A stretch of DNA of 64,000 nt from Rhodophyticola sp. CCM32 (GTDB lineage Bacteria; Pseudomonadota; Alphaproteobacteria; Rhodobacterales; Rhodobacteraceae): the NCBI RefSeq assembly GCF_004751985.1, contig NZ_CP038492.1, forward strand, positions 682,001-746,000, in the 5' to 3' direction. Within the stretch, counting starts at the first letter, position 1, and each line of letters starts with the position of its first letter. A program made the translations under genes and the position numbers. Under the pieces are notes generated by a model. It worked only from the letters and a program-made list of their open reading frames with translations, was not told where the DNA came from and made no database searches. Shown piece by piece: positions 1 through 8,288 of this stretch.

Positions 1-162
1 CTTGAGGCGATCCCGGTGCCGTTTCCCCGGCCCACCTCCTGCGTGTTTCTGCCCGCGCCGCAGCCCCGGCTGCTGGTCACATCCGCCCGCATCCGCATTG
101 CCACCGATCTGCTGGAACATTGCCCGCATGCGGGCTCGGTGGTCGAGATACCCATGGGCTGA
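1..162 (+). CDS. SMP-30/gluconolactonase-family protein, C-terminal fragment (cut by window edge)
   Basis: Frame 1 is open from the left edge to a TGA at 160-162 and encodes 53 residues. The tail contains PRPTSCVF, LLVTSARI and AGSVVEI, which match the end of the SMP-30/gluconolactonase/LRE family (the usual form is PTSC-F ... LyvTSAR ... pGaLF). These beta-propeller enzymes hydrolyse aldonolactones to aldonic acids. Its placement beside a ChvE-type sugar transporter and an aldonate dehydratase suggests an arabino- or galactonolactonase step. It ends convergently, 10 bp from the stop of the LysR gene. Only the C-terminus is visible, so the substrate cannot be judged. Confidence 0.75.
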   Translation, partial: LEAIPVPFPRPTSCVFLPAPQPRLLVTSARIRIATDLLEHCPHAGSVVEIPMG

Positions 163-172
163 CCCGCCCGGT

Positions 173-1192
173 TCAGGAAGCTGCGCCCGCCCCGGCGGGT
201 TTGCGTGTTCCGGGTGTTCTTGAGCGGATCTGGCGTTCGATTGCGGTATAAAATGCCTGAGAGGCCGGCGACATCTCGCGCGCCCTTGGGTGGATCAGGG
301 AATATTCCGAGACTGCCAGATCGCGCGCCACAGGCAATCTGGTGATCGCATGACGCATCCCGTCGCCCCTGGCATAGAAATCGGCAACCGAGGCCGCAAC
401 CGGCGCAATCGCGTTGGACTGGCTGATCAGGGCCAGCGTCATCAGCAACGAGGATGTGCGCAGAATGCGTTTGGGCACCGACATGCCGGTGCGCGCGAAA
501 TACCGTTCGACGGTTTGCGCCAGCAGCCCCTCTTTGGTCTGCAGTATCCAGTCATATTCCATGCAGTGTTCCAGGCTGATCTTCCGCTCCCGGGTCAGGG
601 GGTGGCCGGTGCGCACGATCAGCGTCACCGGTTCGACGTCGATCACAATCTCCCGGAAATGTGTGGCATCGACACCGCCCAGAATGCGGCCGAGGAAAAA
701 ATCTATCGTTCCGTCAAGAACGCCATCCACCAGTTTGGGGGATGTGTCGACGGTGATGGTGACCTCGATCATCGGATGGGTGACGCGCATCTGCCGGATC
801 ACCGGCAGGACGATTTCCAGCGCCGGGCCGGTCACAGCCCCGATATGGACCCGGCCCCTGACCCCCTGACCCATTTCCGAGATTTCGCGGTCGATATCAT
901 CCAGATCGCGCAGGATCTGATCTGCGCGGCGGGCCAGGCGCTTGCCAAAGCCGGTCAGTTCGATCCCCCGGGAATGGCGGGTATAAAGGGCCGCGCCGAA
1001 TATCTGTTCAAGCTGGGTCAACAGGCGCGAGGCCGCCGGTTGCGCCATGTTCAGACGGGCGGCGGCGGCGCTGACCTGACCGGCATGGCCCAGGGCTGCG
1101 ATCAGCCGCAGATGGGTCAGTTTCAGACCACGACGGGCCAGCCTGTCCTGCAAACTGTCATCAAGCGGGGGCGGTGGGGTTTTCGTCATCAT
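173..1192 (-). CDS. gbpR: LysR-family transcriptional regulator, GbpR-like
   Basis: The 339-residue protein has an N-terminal LysR winged helix-turn-helix at about residues 24-82 (QVSAAAARLNMAQPAASRLL), followed by the periplasmic-binding-fold effector domain starting near residue 113 (GRVHIGAVTGP). It is divergent from the chvE-like gene. This matches the gene order of gbpR next to chvE-gguABC in Agrobacterium, where GbpR activates chvE in response to sugars. The assignment to GbpR rests on this synteny plus family membership. An 8-bp inverted repeat with LysR-box character lies 10 bp upstream of its start (1202-1225), consistent with autoregulation and control of the divergent operon. Confidence 0.8.
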   Translation of the reverse strand: MMTKTPPPPLDDSLQDRLARRGLKLTHLRLIAALGHAGQVSAAAARLNMAQPAASRLLTQLEQIFGAALYTRHSRGIELTGFGKRLARRADQILRDLDDIDREISEMGQGVRGRVHIGAVTGPALEIVLPVIRQMRVTHPMIEVTITVDTSPKLVDGVLDGTIDFFLGRILGGVDATHFREIVIDVEPVTLIVRTGHPLTRERKISLEHCMEYDWILQTKEGLLAQTVERYFARTGMSVPKRILRTSSLLMTLALISQSNAIAPVAASVADFYARGDGMRHAITRLPVARDLAVSEYSLIHPRAREMSPASQAFYTAIERQIRSRTPGTRKPAGAGAAS

Positions 1193-1201
1193 CTGCCATA
1201 G

Positions 1202-1225
1202 TGATATACAAAAATAGGTATATCA
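1202..1225. promoter_or_regulatory. Candidate LysR operator between gbpR and chvE
   Basis: TGATATAC (1202-1209) and GTATATCA (1218-1225) form a perfect 8-bp inverted repeat with an 8-bp spacer. The ATAC-N8-GTAT core resembles a LysR-type T-N11-A box. It lies just upstream of the regulator start and about 205 bp from the chvE start, in a locally AT-rich stretch. Binding by the adjacent regulator is inferred. Confidence 0.5.
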
Positions 1226-1429
1226 ATGACCAATAATTTGATTTGATACTTATATTATGCCCGCCTACCCATGATCCTGCGTCACAAAAGGCGCGGCGAC
1301 CCGATAGGGGATAAGGGAGCATTTGCCCCTCAGGTCGTTAACAGGAAACCTAAATTGAATGCAGATGCATGTCTGACCGGCCCGATCCACGGGCTTGCGC
1401 AGATTGCCTGCATGTCCGGGGAGGACCAT

Positions 1430-2497
1430 ATGACATCATTCACAAAAACCCTTGCCAGCGCTGCGTTGACCGCAAGCCTGCTGGCTGCGCCGTCGATCCT
1501 TCTTGCGGATGGCACGATTGGCATCTCGATGCCCACGCAATCCTCTGCCCGGTGGATTTCCGATGGCAATTCGATGGTCGAACAGTTCGAGGCTGCGGGC
1601 TATGAAACCATCCTGCAATATGCCGAGGACGATATTCCCAACCAGCTGGCCCAGATCGAGAACATGATCACCCTTGGCGTGGATGCGCTGGTGATCGCGG
1701 CGATTGACGGCACCACCCTGTCCAACGCGCTGGCCAATGCGGATGCCGCTGGGATCGAGGTGATCGCCTATGACCGGCTGATCCGGAACAGCGCCCATGT
1801 GGATTACTACGCAACCTTCGACAATTTCGAGGTGGGCGTGTTGCAGGCGACCAATCTGGTCAACGGGCTGAACGACCGTTTTGGCGATGTGCACCCGTGG
1901 AATGTGGAGCTTTTCGGCGGCTCCCCGGACGACAATAACGCCTATTTCTTCTATAACGGCGCGATGTCGGTTCTCGATCCGCTGATCGCCTCTGGCGATA
2001 TCGTGATCGGATCGGGCCAGATGGGCATGGACACGGTTGGCACCCTGCGCTGGGATGGGTCCGTGGCCCAGGCGCGGATGGATAACCTGTTATCCGCGAA
2101 TTACACTGATCAGGACGTGCATGGCGTTCTGTCGCCCTATGATGGCCTGTCGATCGGTATCATCTCGTCCCTGCGGGGCATCGGCTATGGCTCGGGCGGC
2201 GTGGCGATGCCGATCATCTCGGGTCAGGATGCCGAAGTTCCCTCGATCCGGGCTATTCTGCGCGGCGACCAGTATTCCACGATTTTCAAGGACACGCGGG
2301 AGCTTGCCCGGGTGACCGTGGGTATGGTGGATGCGCTTCTGGACGGGGGCGAGCCGGAGATCAACGATACCGAGACCTATGATAACGGTGTCGTTGTCGT
2401 GCCCTCCTACCTGCTGCGTCCGGTCCCGGTGACGGCTGCGAACTGGGAAGATGTGTTGATCACATCGGGCTATTACACCGCAGATCAGATCGAGTGA
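1430..2497 (+). CDS. chvE: Multiple sugar-binding periplasmic protein, ChvE-like
   Basis: This is the solute-binding protein of a CUT2 (ribose/xylose-type) ABC transporter, 355 residues. The frame is open further upstream, but the ATG at 1430 is chosen because GGGGAGGA (1418-1425) precedes it and it begins a Sec signal peptide ([20 protein letters not shown]...LAD). The mature part begins [14 protein letters not shown] and contains the LacI/RbsB-like binding fold ([25 protein letters not shown]). In Agrobacterium, ChvE binds aldoses such as arabinose, galactose and xylose for GguAB and for virulence signalling. Only the uptake role is implied here, because no virA/vir genes are present. First gene of the chvE-gguA-gguB-gguC-dehydratase operon. 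Confidence 0.88.
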   Translation: MTSFTKTLASAALTASLLAAPSILLADGTIGISMPTQSSARWISDGNSMVEQFEAAGYETILQYAEDDIPNQLAQIENMITLGVDALVIAAIDGTTLSNALANADAAGIEVIAYDRLIRNSAHVDYYATFDNFEVGVLQATNLVNGLNDRFGDVHPWNVELFGGSPDDNNAYFFYNGAMSVLDPLIASGDIVIGSGQMGMDTVGTLRWDGSVAQARMDNLLSANYTDQDVHGVLSPYDGLSIGIISSLRGIGYGSGGVAMPIISGQDAEVPSIRAILRGDQYSTIFKDTRELARVTVGMVDALLDGGEPEINDTETYDNGVVVVPSYLLRPVPVTAANWEDVLITSGYYTADQIE

Positions 2498-2533
2498 TCT
2501 GATCATATAATCTCTCTCTCCCTCTCTGTTTGA

Positions 2534-2562
2534 GTTGGGGTCGCCATTTCGGCGGCCTCAAC
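2534..2562 (+). terminator. Hairpin between chvE and gguA (attenuator or mRNA-stabilising stem)
   Basis: GTTGGGGTCGCC (2534-2545) pairs with GGCGGCCTCAAC (2551-2562) across a 5-nt loop; the two mismatches are G-U wobbles. There is no strong U-run. It sits in the 143-bp gap between the binding-protein gene and the ATPase gene, where partial termination or 3'-end protection would give excess binding protein. Confidence 0.5.
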
Positions 2563-2640
2563 CAGGCACCACCAGCGCCCGCACCAGCCAGTATTTGCAG
2601 GATATCCGGGCAGATCGTATCCGCCGTTAGGACCCGTATT

Positions 2641-4167
2641 ATGGACTACATTCTTGAAATGCGCGGGATCACCAAGGAATTCCCCGGCGTGAAAGCGCTG
2701 GACAATGTCAATCTCAAGGTGCGCAGGGGCGAAATTCACGCGGTTTGCGGCGAAAACGGCGCCGGAAAATCCACCTTGATGAAAGTGCTCAGCGCGATTT
2801 ACCCCCATGGGACCTATGACGGGGAGATCGTGTATGAAGGGCAGGTCAAAGCCTATCGCGACATTTCCCAGACCGAGGCGGATGGGATCATCATCATCCA
2901 TCAGGAACTGGCATTGGTGCCGCTGTTGTCGATTGCCGAGAATATCTTTCTGGGCAATGAGCAGGCCGCAAGGGGCATCATCGACTGGCGCGGTACAATC
3001 CGGCGCACCGGAGAATTGCTGAAACTGGTCGGGCTGGAAGAGAACCCGGAAACCAAGGTGAATGATCTGGGGCTGGGAAAACAGCAACTGGTGGAAATCG
3101 CCAAGGCGCTGTCAAAGGAGGTCAAGCTTCTGATCCTGGATGAGCCCACCTCATCGCTGAATGAAAGCGACAGCGATGCGCTTCTGGACCTGCTGATGAC
3201 CTTCCGTGATCAGGGCATCACGGCCATCATGATCTCCCACAAGCTGAACGAGATCGCGAAAGTGGCCGACAGCGTGACCGTTATCCGCGATGGCGAAACC
3301 GTCAGCACGATGGATTGCAGCCATGGCGAGGTCAGTGAAAACGATATCATCCGCGATATGGTGGGCCGCAATCTGCAGGACCGCTATCCCGAACGTGCGC
3401 CGCAGATCGGCGAAACGGTGATGGAGGTCAGGAACTGGACCGTTCACCACCCGGTACATGAGGATTGGCTGTCGGTCGATGATGTCAGTTTTTCCGTGCG
3501 CAAGGGCGAGGTGATCGGCATTGCCGGGCTGATGGGGGCAGGGCGGACCGAACTGGCGATGAGCCTGTTCGGCAGGTCTTTCGGGCGCAACATTACGGGC
3601 GAGGTCGTGATCAATGGTGCGCCTGCGGATGTGTCAACCATCCCGCGCGCCATCAATGCCGGTCTGGCCTATGTGACCGAAGACCGCAAAAATCTGGGTC
3701 TGGTGCTGGATGACACGATCCGCAACAATATCCCGCTTGCCAATCTGGAGGCCATCGCCGCCTATGGTGTTGTCAACCGGGAACGCGAGCGCAGTGTCGC
3801 CAGCGATTTCCGCGACAGGATTGATATCAAATGTTCCTCGATCGAACAGCACACGGTGAATCTGTCAGGGGGCAATCAGCAAAAGGTCGTCTTGTCGAAA
3901 TGGCTGTTTGCCGACCCTGATATCCTGATCCTGGATGAACCGACCCGCGGCATTGATGTGGGCGCGAAATTCGAGATTTACACCATCATCCGCGATCTGG
4001 CGGCCGCCGGGCGTTCGGTTGTTGTGATCTCTTCAGAGATGCCCGAACTGCTGGGCATCACCGACCGTATCTATGTGATGAATGAAGGCCGTTTTGTCGG
4101 CGATCTGGAAACCGCCGACGCGACTCAGGAAAAGATCATGTCCATGATCCTGAAATCAGGGAAATAA
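2641..4167 (+). CDS. gguA: Sugar ABC transporter ATP-binding protein, GguA/MmsA type
   Basis: The protein is 508 residues with two ABC modules in tandem, as in RbsA/XylG/MmsA. The first Walker A is GENGAGKST near residue 38, with Walker B LLILDEPTSSL. The second module has a degenerate P-loop (GLMGAGRTE) and the signature LSGGNQQKV with Walker B ILILDEPTRG. The first module's signature is also degenerate (LGLGKQQLVEIAKAL), which is normal for this subfamily. The ATG at 2641 is used because it begins the conserved MDYILEMRGITKEFPGVKAL. It energises sugar import with GguB and the ChvE-like binding protein; 4 bp separate it from gguB. Confidence 0.92.
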   Translation: MDYILEMRGITKEFPGVKALDNVNLKVRRGEIHAVCGENGAGKSTLMKVLSAIYPHGTYDGEIVYEGQVKAYRDISQTEADGIIIIHQELALVPLLSIAENIFLGNEQAARGIIDWRGTIRRTGELLKLVGLEENPETKVNDLGLGKQQLVEIAKALSKEVKLLILDEPTSSLNESDSDALLDLLMTFRDQGITAIMISHKLNEIAKVADSVTVIRDGETVSTMDCSHGEVSENDIIRDMVGRNLQDRYPERAPQIGETVMEVRNWTVHHPVHEDWLSVDDVSFSVRKGEVIGIAGLMGAGRTELAMSLFGRSFGRNITGEVVINGAPADVSTIPRAINAGLAYVTEDRKNLGLVLDDTIRNNIPLANLEAIAAYGVVNRERERSVASDFRDRIDIKCSSIEQHTVNLSGGNQQKVVLSKWLFADPDILILDEPTRGIDVGAKFEIYTIIRDLAAAGRSVVVISSEMPELLGITDRIYVMNEGRFVGDLETADATQEKIMSMILKSGK

Positions 4168-4171
4168 GCGA

Positions 4172-5353
4172 ATGGAACAGGCATCAGCCACCGGCATCTC
4201 TGCCACCGGGTTCATCAAGAAACACATCAGGGAATATGGTATCCTGATCGCCCTGGTGGTGATCATGGCCTTCTTTCAGGTGATGACGGGCGGCATTCTT
4301 CTGCGCCCGCTCAACATCACCAATCTGATCCTGCAGAACAGCTATATCGTGATCATGGCGATCGGCATGCTGCTGGTGATCGTCTCGGGCAATATTGACC
4401 TGTCCGTCGGCTCGGTTCTGGGGTTCATCGGGGCGCTGGCGGCGGTGATGATCGTGAATCTTGAAATAGATTACGTGCTGACCGCCATTGTCTGTCTGGC
4501 GGTCGGCACGATGATCGGCGCCATTCAGGGGTTCTGGGTGGCCTATTACAAGATCCCGTCCTTTATCGTCACGCTGGCCGGGATGCTGGTTTTCCGTGGC
4601 CTGACGCTGGCCCTGCTTGAAGGGCAGTCCGTGGGCCCGTTCCCGCCGGAATTCCAGCTGATCTCATCGGGGTTCGTGCCCGATCTTCTGGGCGGTGAAA
4701 ACCTGCATATGCTGACCCTTGTGGTGGGGTTCCTTCTGGCCTCGGCCATCCTGTTTCTGGCTGTGCGCGAACGGATGCGGCATCAGGAAACCGGCATTGT
4801 CGACGAACCTTTCGTGTTCTTTGCCGGCAAGCACGGGGTGATCTTCATTGCGCTGATCTATCTCAGCTATCTGCTGTCGGATTTCCGCGGCATGCCGAAT
4901 GTGTTCATCATCATGGCGCTTTTGATCGCGGCCTATAGTTTCATTGCCGGTCAAACCACGCTTGGGCGCCGGATCTATGCCATTGGCGGCAATGAAAAGG
5001 CCGCCAAACTGTCGGGTATCAAATCGGAACGGCTGACCTTTCTGACCTTCGCCAATATGGGCTTTCTGGCCGCACTTGCCGGGCTGGTCTTTGTGGCCCG
5101 TCTGAACACCGCAACCCCACGGGCCGGTGCCGCGTTCGAGCTTGATGTGATCGCCGCCGTCTTTATCGGCGGGGCCTCGATGTCGGGCGGGGTGGGCACG
5201 ATTGTGGGCGCTGTTGCGGGCGCGTTCATCATGGGGGTGATGAACAATGGCATGTCGATCCTGGGCATCGGCATCGACTGGCAACAGGTCATCAAGGGTC
5301 TGGTGCTGCTGGCCGCCGTCATCTTCGACGTGCTGAACAAGAACAAGGGCTGA
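4172..5353 (+). CDS. gguB: Sugar ABC transporter permease, GguB/XylH type
   Basis: This 393-residue polytopic inner-membrane protein has about ten hydrophobic segments and the CUT2 permease motifs NIDLSVGS near residue 72 and GRRIYAIGGNEKAAKLSGI near residue 265. It forms the channel of the aldose transporter with GguA. Translation follows the gguA stop after 4 bp, and gguC follows 10 bp later, so all are probably on one message. Confidence 0.92.
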   Translation: MEQASATGISATGFIKKHIREYGILIALVVIMAFFQVMTGGILLRPLNITNLILQNSYIVIMAIGMLLVIVSGNIDLSVGSVLGFIGALAAVMIVNLEIDYVLTAIVCLAVGTMIGAIQGFWVAYYKIPSFIVTLAGMLVFRGLTLALLEGQSVGPFPPEFQLISSGFVPDLLGGENLHMLTLVVGFLLASAILFLAVRERMRHQETGIVDEPFVFFAGKHGVIFIALIYLSYLLSDFRGMPNVFIIMALLIAAYSFIAGQTTLGRRIYAIGGNEKAAKLSGIKSERLTFLTFANMGFLAALAGLVFVARLNTATPRAGAAFELDVIAAVFIGGASMSGGVGTIVGAVAGAFIMGVMNNGMSILGIGIDWQQVIKGLVLLAAVIFDVLNKNKG

Positions 5354-5363
5354 GGAGAACACC

Positions 5364-6365
5364 GTGCTATTGTCCCAGATCATCACCCCCAAGGGTGCCC
5401 GGCATGTGGTGGCCCGCGAGGGAACCGAAGCCTTCACCGTCAACGGGGTGGAGAATGTCTATGATCTGGCCCTGCGCTGCGCGGATGCGGGCACGTCTCT
5501 TGTCGCCTGTATCGAAGAGCTTGGCTTTGGCCGCTCGGTCGATCTGGCGGGTGCCCTGCAGGAGGGGCGTGTTCTGCCGCCCATCACCCATCCCGATCCG
5601 GCGCATCTGCACCTCACCGGCACCGGGCTGACCCATCTGGGATCCGCCTCCACCCGCGATGCGATGCACCAGAGCCCGGCGGAAGACACCGCGCTGACTG
5701 ATTCCATGAAGATGTTCAACATGGGGCTGGAGGGCGGCAAACCCGCCAATGGCGCGGCCGGTGCCCAGCCTGAATGGTTCTACAAAGGCACCGGCATGGC
5801 GGTTGTGCCGCCCGAAGGGGCGCTGATCTCGCCTGATTTCGCCGATGATGGCGGCGAGGAACCCGAGATTGCGGGCATTTATGTCATCGGCGCGGAGGGC
5901 ACCCCGTTCCGGGTTGGTTTCGCGCTTTCCAACGAGTTTTCGGATCATGTGATGGAGCAGGTGAATTATCTTTATCTGGCCCATTCGAAACTGCGCCCGG
6001 CCAGCTTTGGCCCCGAAATTCTGGTGGGTGACCTGCCCGAGGATATTCGCGGCACGTCCCGCATCCGCCGGGGCGACAAGACCATTTTCGAAGGCGCGTT
6101 CCTGTCCGGGGCGGCCAATATGTCCCATTCGATCGCCAATCTGGAACATCACCATTTCAAATACGGCATCTTCCGTCAGCCCGGCGATGTGCATGTGCAT
6201 ATGTTCGGCACCGCGACCCTGTCTTTCGCCGAAGGCGTCCGGACGGAGCCGGGGGATATCTTCGAGATCGAGGCGCCCGGGTTTGGCCTGCCGCTTCGCA
6301 ATACACTGACCAGTGCTGCACCGGCTCCCGCGCCGTCGCAGATGCTGCGCGTTCATCCCCTGTGA
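5364..6365 (+). CDS. gguC: GguC/AraD1-family protein (fumarylacetoacetase-fold 2-keto-3-deoxy sugar acid enzyme)
   Basis: The 333-residue protein begins at a GTG with GAGGAG seven bases upstream. It matches the GguC family that always accompanies ChvE-GguAB, recently annotated as AraD1. The fold is that of fumarylacetoacetate hydrolases, with metal-binding acidic residues in GEEPEIAGIYVIG near residue 170 and PEILVGDLPEDIRG near residue 214. The expected job is conversion of a 2-keto-3-deoxy pentonate or hexonate made by the downstream IlvD/Edd dehydratase. The exact reaction is inferred from family and operon, not seen in the sequence. Confidence 0.78.
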   Translation: MLLSQIITPKGARHVVAREGTEAFTVNGVENVYDLALRCADAGTSLVACIEELGFGRSVDLAGALQEGRVLPPITHPDPAHLHLTGTGLTHLGSASTRDAMHQSPAEDTALTDSMKMFNMGLEGGKPANGAAGAQPEWFYKGTGMAVVPPEGALISPDFADDGGEEPEIAGIYVIGAEGTPFRVGFALSNEFSDHVMEQVNYLYLAHSKLRPASFGPEILVGDLPEDIRGTSRIRRGDKTIFEGAFLSGAANMSHSIANLEHHHFKYGIFRQPGDVHVHMFGTATLSFAEGVRTEPGDIFEIEAPGFGLPLRNTLTSAAPAPAPSQMLRVHPL

Positions 6366-6374
6366 GTACATAGA

Positions 6375-8117
6375 ATGCCTTTCAAACCCGCCGACTGGCC
6401 CCGCAAACTCCGCTCCCAGGAATGGTATGGCGGCACCGGTCGGGATGCGATCTATCACCGGGGCTGGCTGAAAAATCAGGGCCACCCCCATGACCTGTTC
6501 GACGGGCGGCCCGTGATCGGCATTCTCAACACCTGGTCGGATCTGACGCCCTGCAACGGGCATCTGCGGGACCTGGCCGAAAAGGTGAAGGCAGGCGTGT
6601 GGGAGGCGGGCGGCTTCCCGCTGGAAGTGCCCGTTTTCTCGGCCTCGGAAAACACCTATCGCCCGACGGCGATGATGTATCGCAATCTGGCGGCGCTGGC
6701 GGTGGAAGAAACCATGCGCGCACAGCCGATTGACGGGGCGGTGTTGCTGGTGGGCTGCGACAAGACCACGCCAAGCCTGATGATGGGCGCGGCCTCCACC
6801 GATATTCCGTCGATTGTTGTGACCGGCGGCCCGATGCTGAATGGCTGGTTTCGCGGCGAACGTGTCGGGTCGGGCACAGCGCTTTGGCAGATGTCCGAAG
6901 ACATCAAGGCCGGGAAGATCACCCAGGAGGATTTTCTGGACGCCGAACAGGCGATGAGCCGGTCCACCGGCACCTGCAACACGATGGGTACGGCCTCGAC
7001 CATGGCCAGCATGGCCGAAGCGCTTGGCATGGCGCTGTCGGGCAATGCGGCGATTCCGGCGGTCGACAGCCGCCGCAGGGTCATGGCGCAACTGACCGGC
7101 CGGCGGATCGTGCAGATGGTGAAGGATGATCTGAAACCGTCCGATATTCTGACGCGGGAGGCGTTTGAGAATGCCATTCGCACCAACGGGGCCATCGGCG
7201 GGTCGACCAATGCGGTGATCCATCTTCTGGCGCTGGCGGGCCGGGTTGGCGTGGATCTGACGCTTGCGGATTGGGACAGGCTTGGCCGCGATGTGCCGAC
7301 CATCGTCAATCTGATGCCCTCGGGCAAATATCTGATGGAAGAGTTTTTCTATGCCGGTGGCCTGCCCGTGGTGCTGAAACATCTGGGGGAGGCGGGGATG
7401 CTGCATCGCGAGGCGCTGACCGTTTCGGGGGGCACCGCCTGGGATCAGGTGAAAGACGCCAGAAACTGGAATGAGGAGGTCATCCTGCCGGTCGAAAAGG
7501 CGCTGACCCAAGCGGGCGGGATTGCGGTGCTGACCGGCAATCTGGCGCCCAAAGGGGCGGTTCTGAAACCCTCGGCGGCCAGTCCGCATCTGATGCAGCA
7601 CCGGGGCCGTGCCGTGGTGTTCGAGGATATCGACGATTACAAGGCGCGCATCAATGACGAGGCGTTGGAGATTGATGAAACCTGCGTCATGGTGATGAAA
7701 TATTGCGGCCCAAAGGGCTATCCCGGCATGGCGGAGGTGGGCAATATGGGCCTGCCGCCGAAAGTGCTGCGCAAGGGGATCACCGATATGGTCCGTATCT
7801 CGGATGCGCGCATGTCGGGCACCGCCTATGGCACGGTGATCCTGCACACGGCGCCCGAGGCGGCAGTGGGCGGCCCGCTGGCGATTGTGCGCACCGGCGA
7901 CATGATCGAGATTGATGTTGAAAACCGCCGCCTGCATCTGGACCTGCCCGAGGCCGAGATTGCCCGGCGGCTGGCGGCGTGGCAATCCGCTGTGGACCCG
8001 GTCAATGGCGGTTATGCGCAGCTGTTTCAGACCCATGTGGAAGGGGCCGATACCGGCGCTGATTTCGATTTCCTGAAAGGCTGCCGGGGCAATGAGGTTG
8101 GTCGCGACAGTCATTGA
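6375..8117 (+). CDS. IlvD/Edd-family sugar-acid dehydratase (L-arabonate/D-xylonate dehydratase type)
   Basis: At 580 residues this is a full-length member of the IlvD/Edd [Fe-S] dehydratases. Cluster-ligand Cys motifs are visible at TPCNGH near residue 57, LVGCDKTTPS near residue 125 and GTCNTMGTAS near residue 199. The start LRSQEWYGGTGRD is typical of the arabonate/xylonate/gluconate branch rather than of branched-chain dihydroxy-acid dehydratase. It would remove water from an aldonate to give a 2-keto-3-deoxy acid for GguC. It starts 9 bp after gguC, so it is the last gene of the sugar operon. A role in valine/isoleucine synthesis is unlikely in this context. Confidence 0.85.
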   Translation: MPFKPADWPRKLRSQEWYGGTGRDAIYHRGWLKNQGHPHDLFDGRPVIGILNTWSDLTPCNGHLRDLAEKVKAGVWEAGGFPLEVPVFSASENTYRPTAMMYRNLAALAVEETMRAQPIDGAVLLVGCDKTTPSLMMGAASTDIPSIVVTGGPMLNGWFRGERVGSGTALWQMSEDIKAGKITQEDFLDAEQAMSRSTGTCNTMGTASTMASMAEALGMALSGNAAIPAVDSRRRVMAQLTGRRIVQMVKDDLKPSDILTREAFENAIRTNGAIGGSTNAVIHLLALAGRVGVDLTLADWDRLGRDVPTIVNLMPSGKYLMEEFFYAGGLPVVLKHLGEAGMLHREALTVSGGTAWDQVKDARNWNEEVILPVEKALTQAGGIAVLTGNLAPKGAVLKPSAASPHLMQHRGRAVVFEDIDDYKARINDEALEIDETCVMVMKYCGPKGYPGMAEVGNMGLPPKVLRKGITDMVRISDARMSGTAYGTVILHTAPEAAVGGPLAIVRTGDMIEIDVENRRLHLDLPEAEIARRLAAWQSAVDPVNGGYAQLFQTHVEGADTGADFDFLKGCRGNEVGRDSH

Positions 8118-8288
8118 GATGGCAGAGTGCGATCCCACTTGACGCAACGCCAATATGCTCCGGACCGCCAAAGGCGGGCTGGTACGGGCCCTCTCCGGCT
8201 GTCCTGATCCGCAGCTTTTCTCCTCTCTTGCGGTTTTTTCTGCGCCCGCGCATGGTTTTCCCGGCATCCAGCCGCCAGTGGAGGCCGC

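Noticed and set aside
6375..8117. Reading the IlvD/Edd gene as ilvD of branched-chain amino acid synthesis
   Set aside because: The N-terminus and the sugar-operon context fit the aldonate dehydratase branch better.
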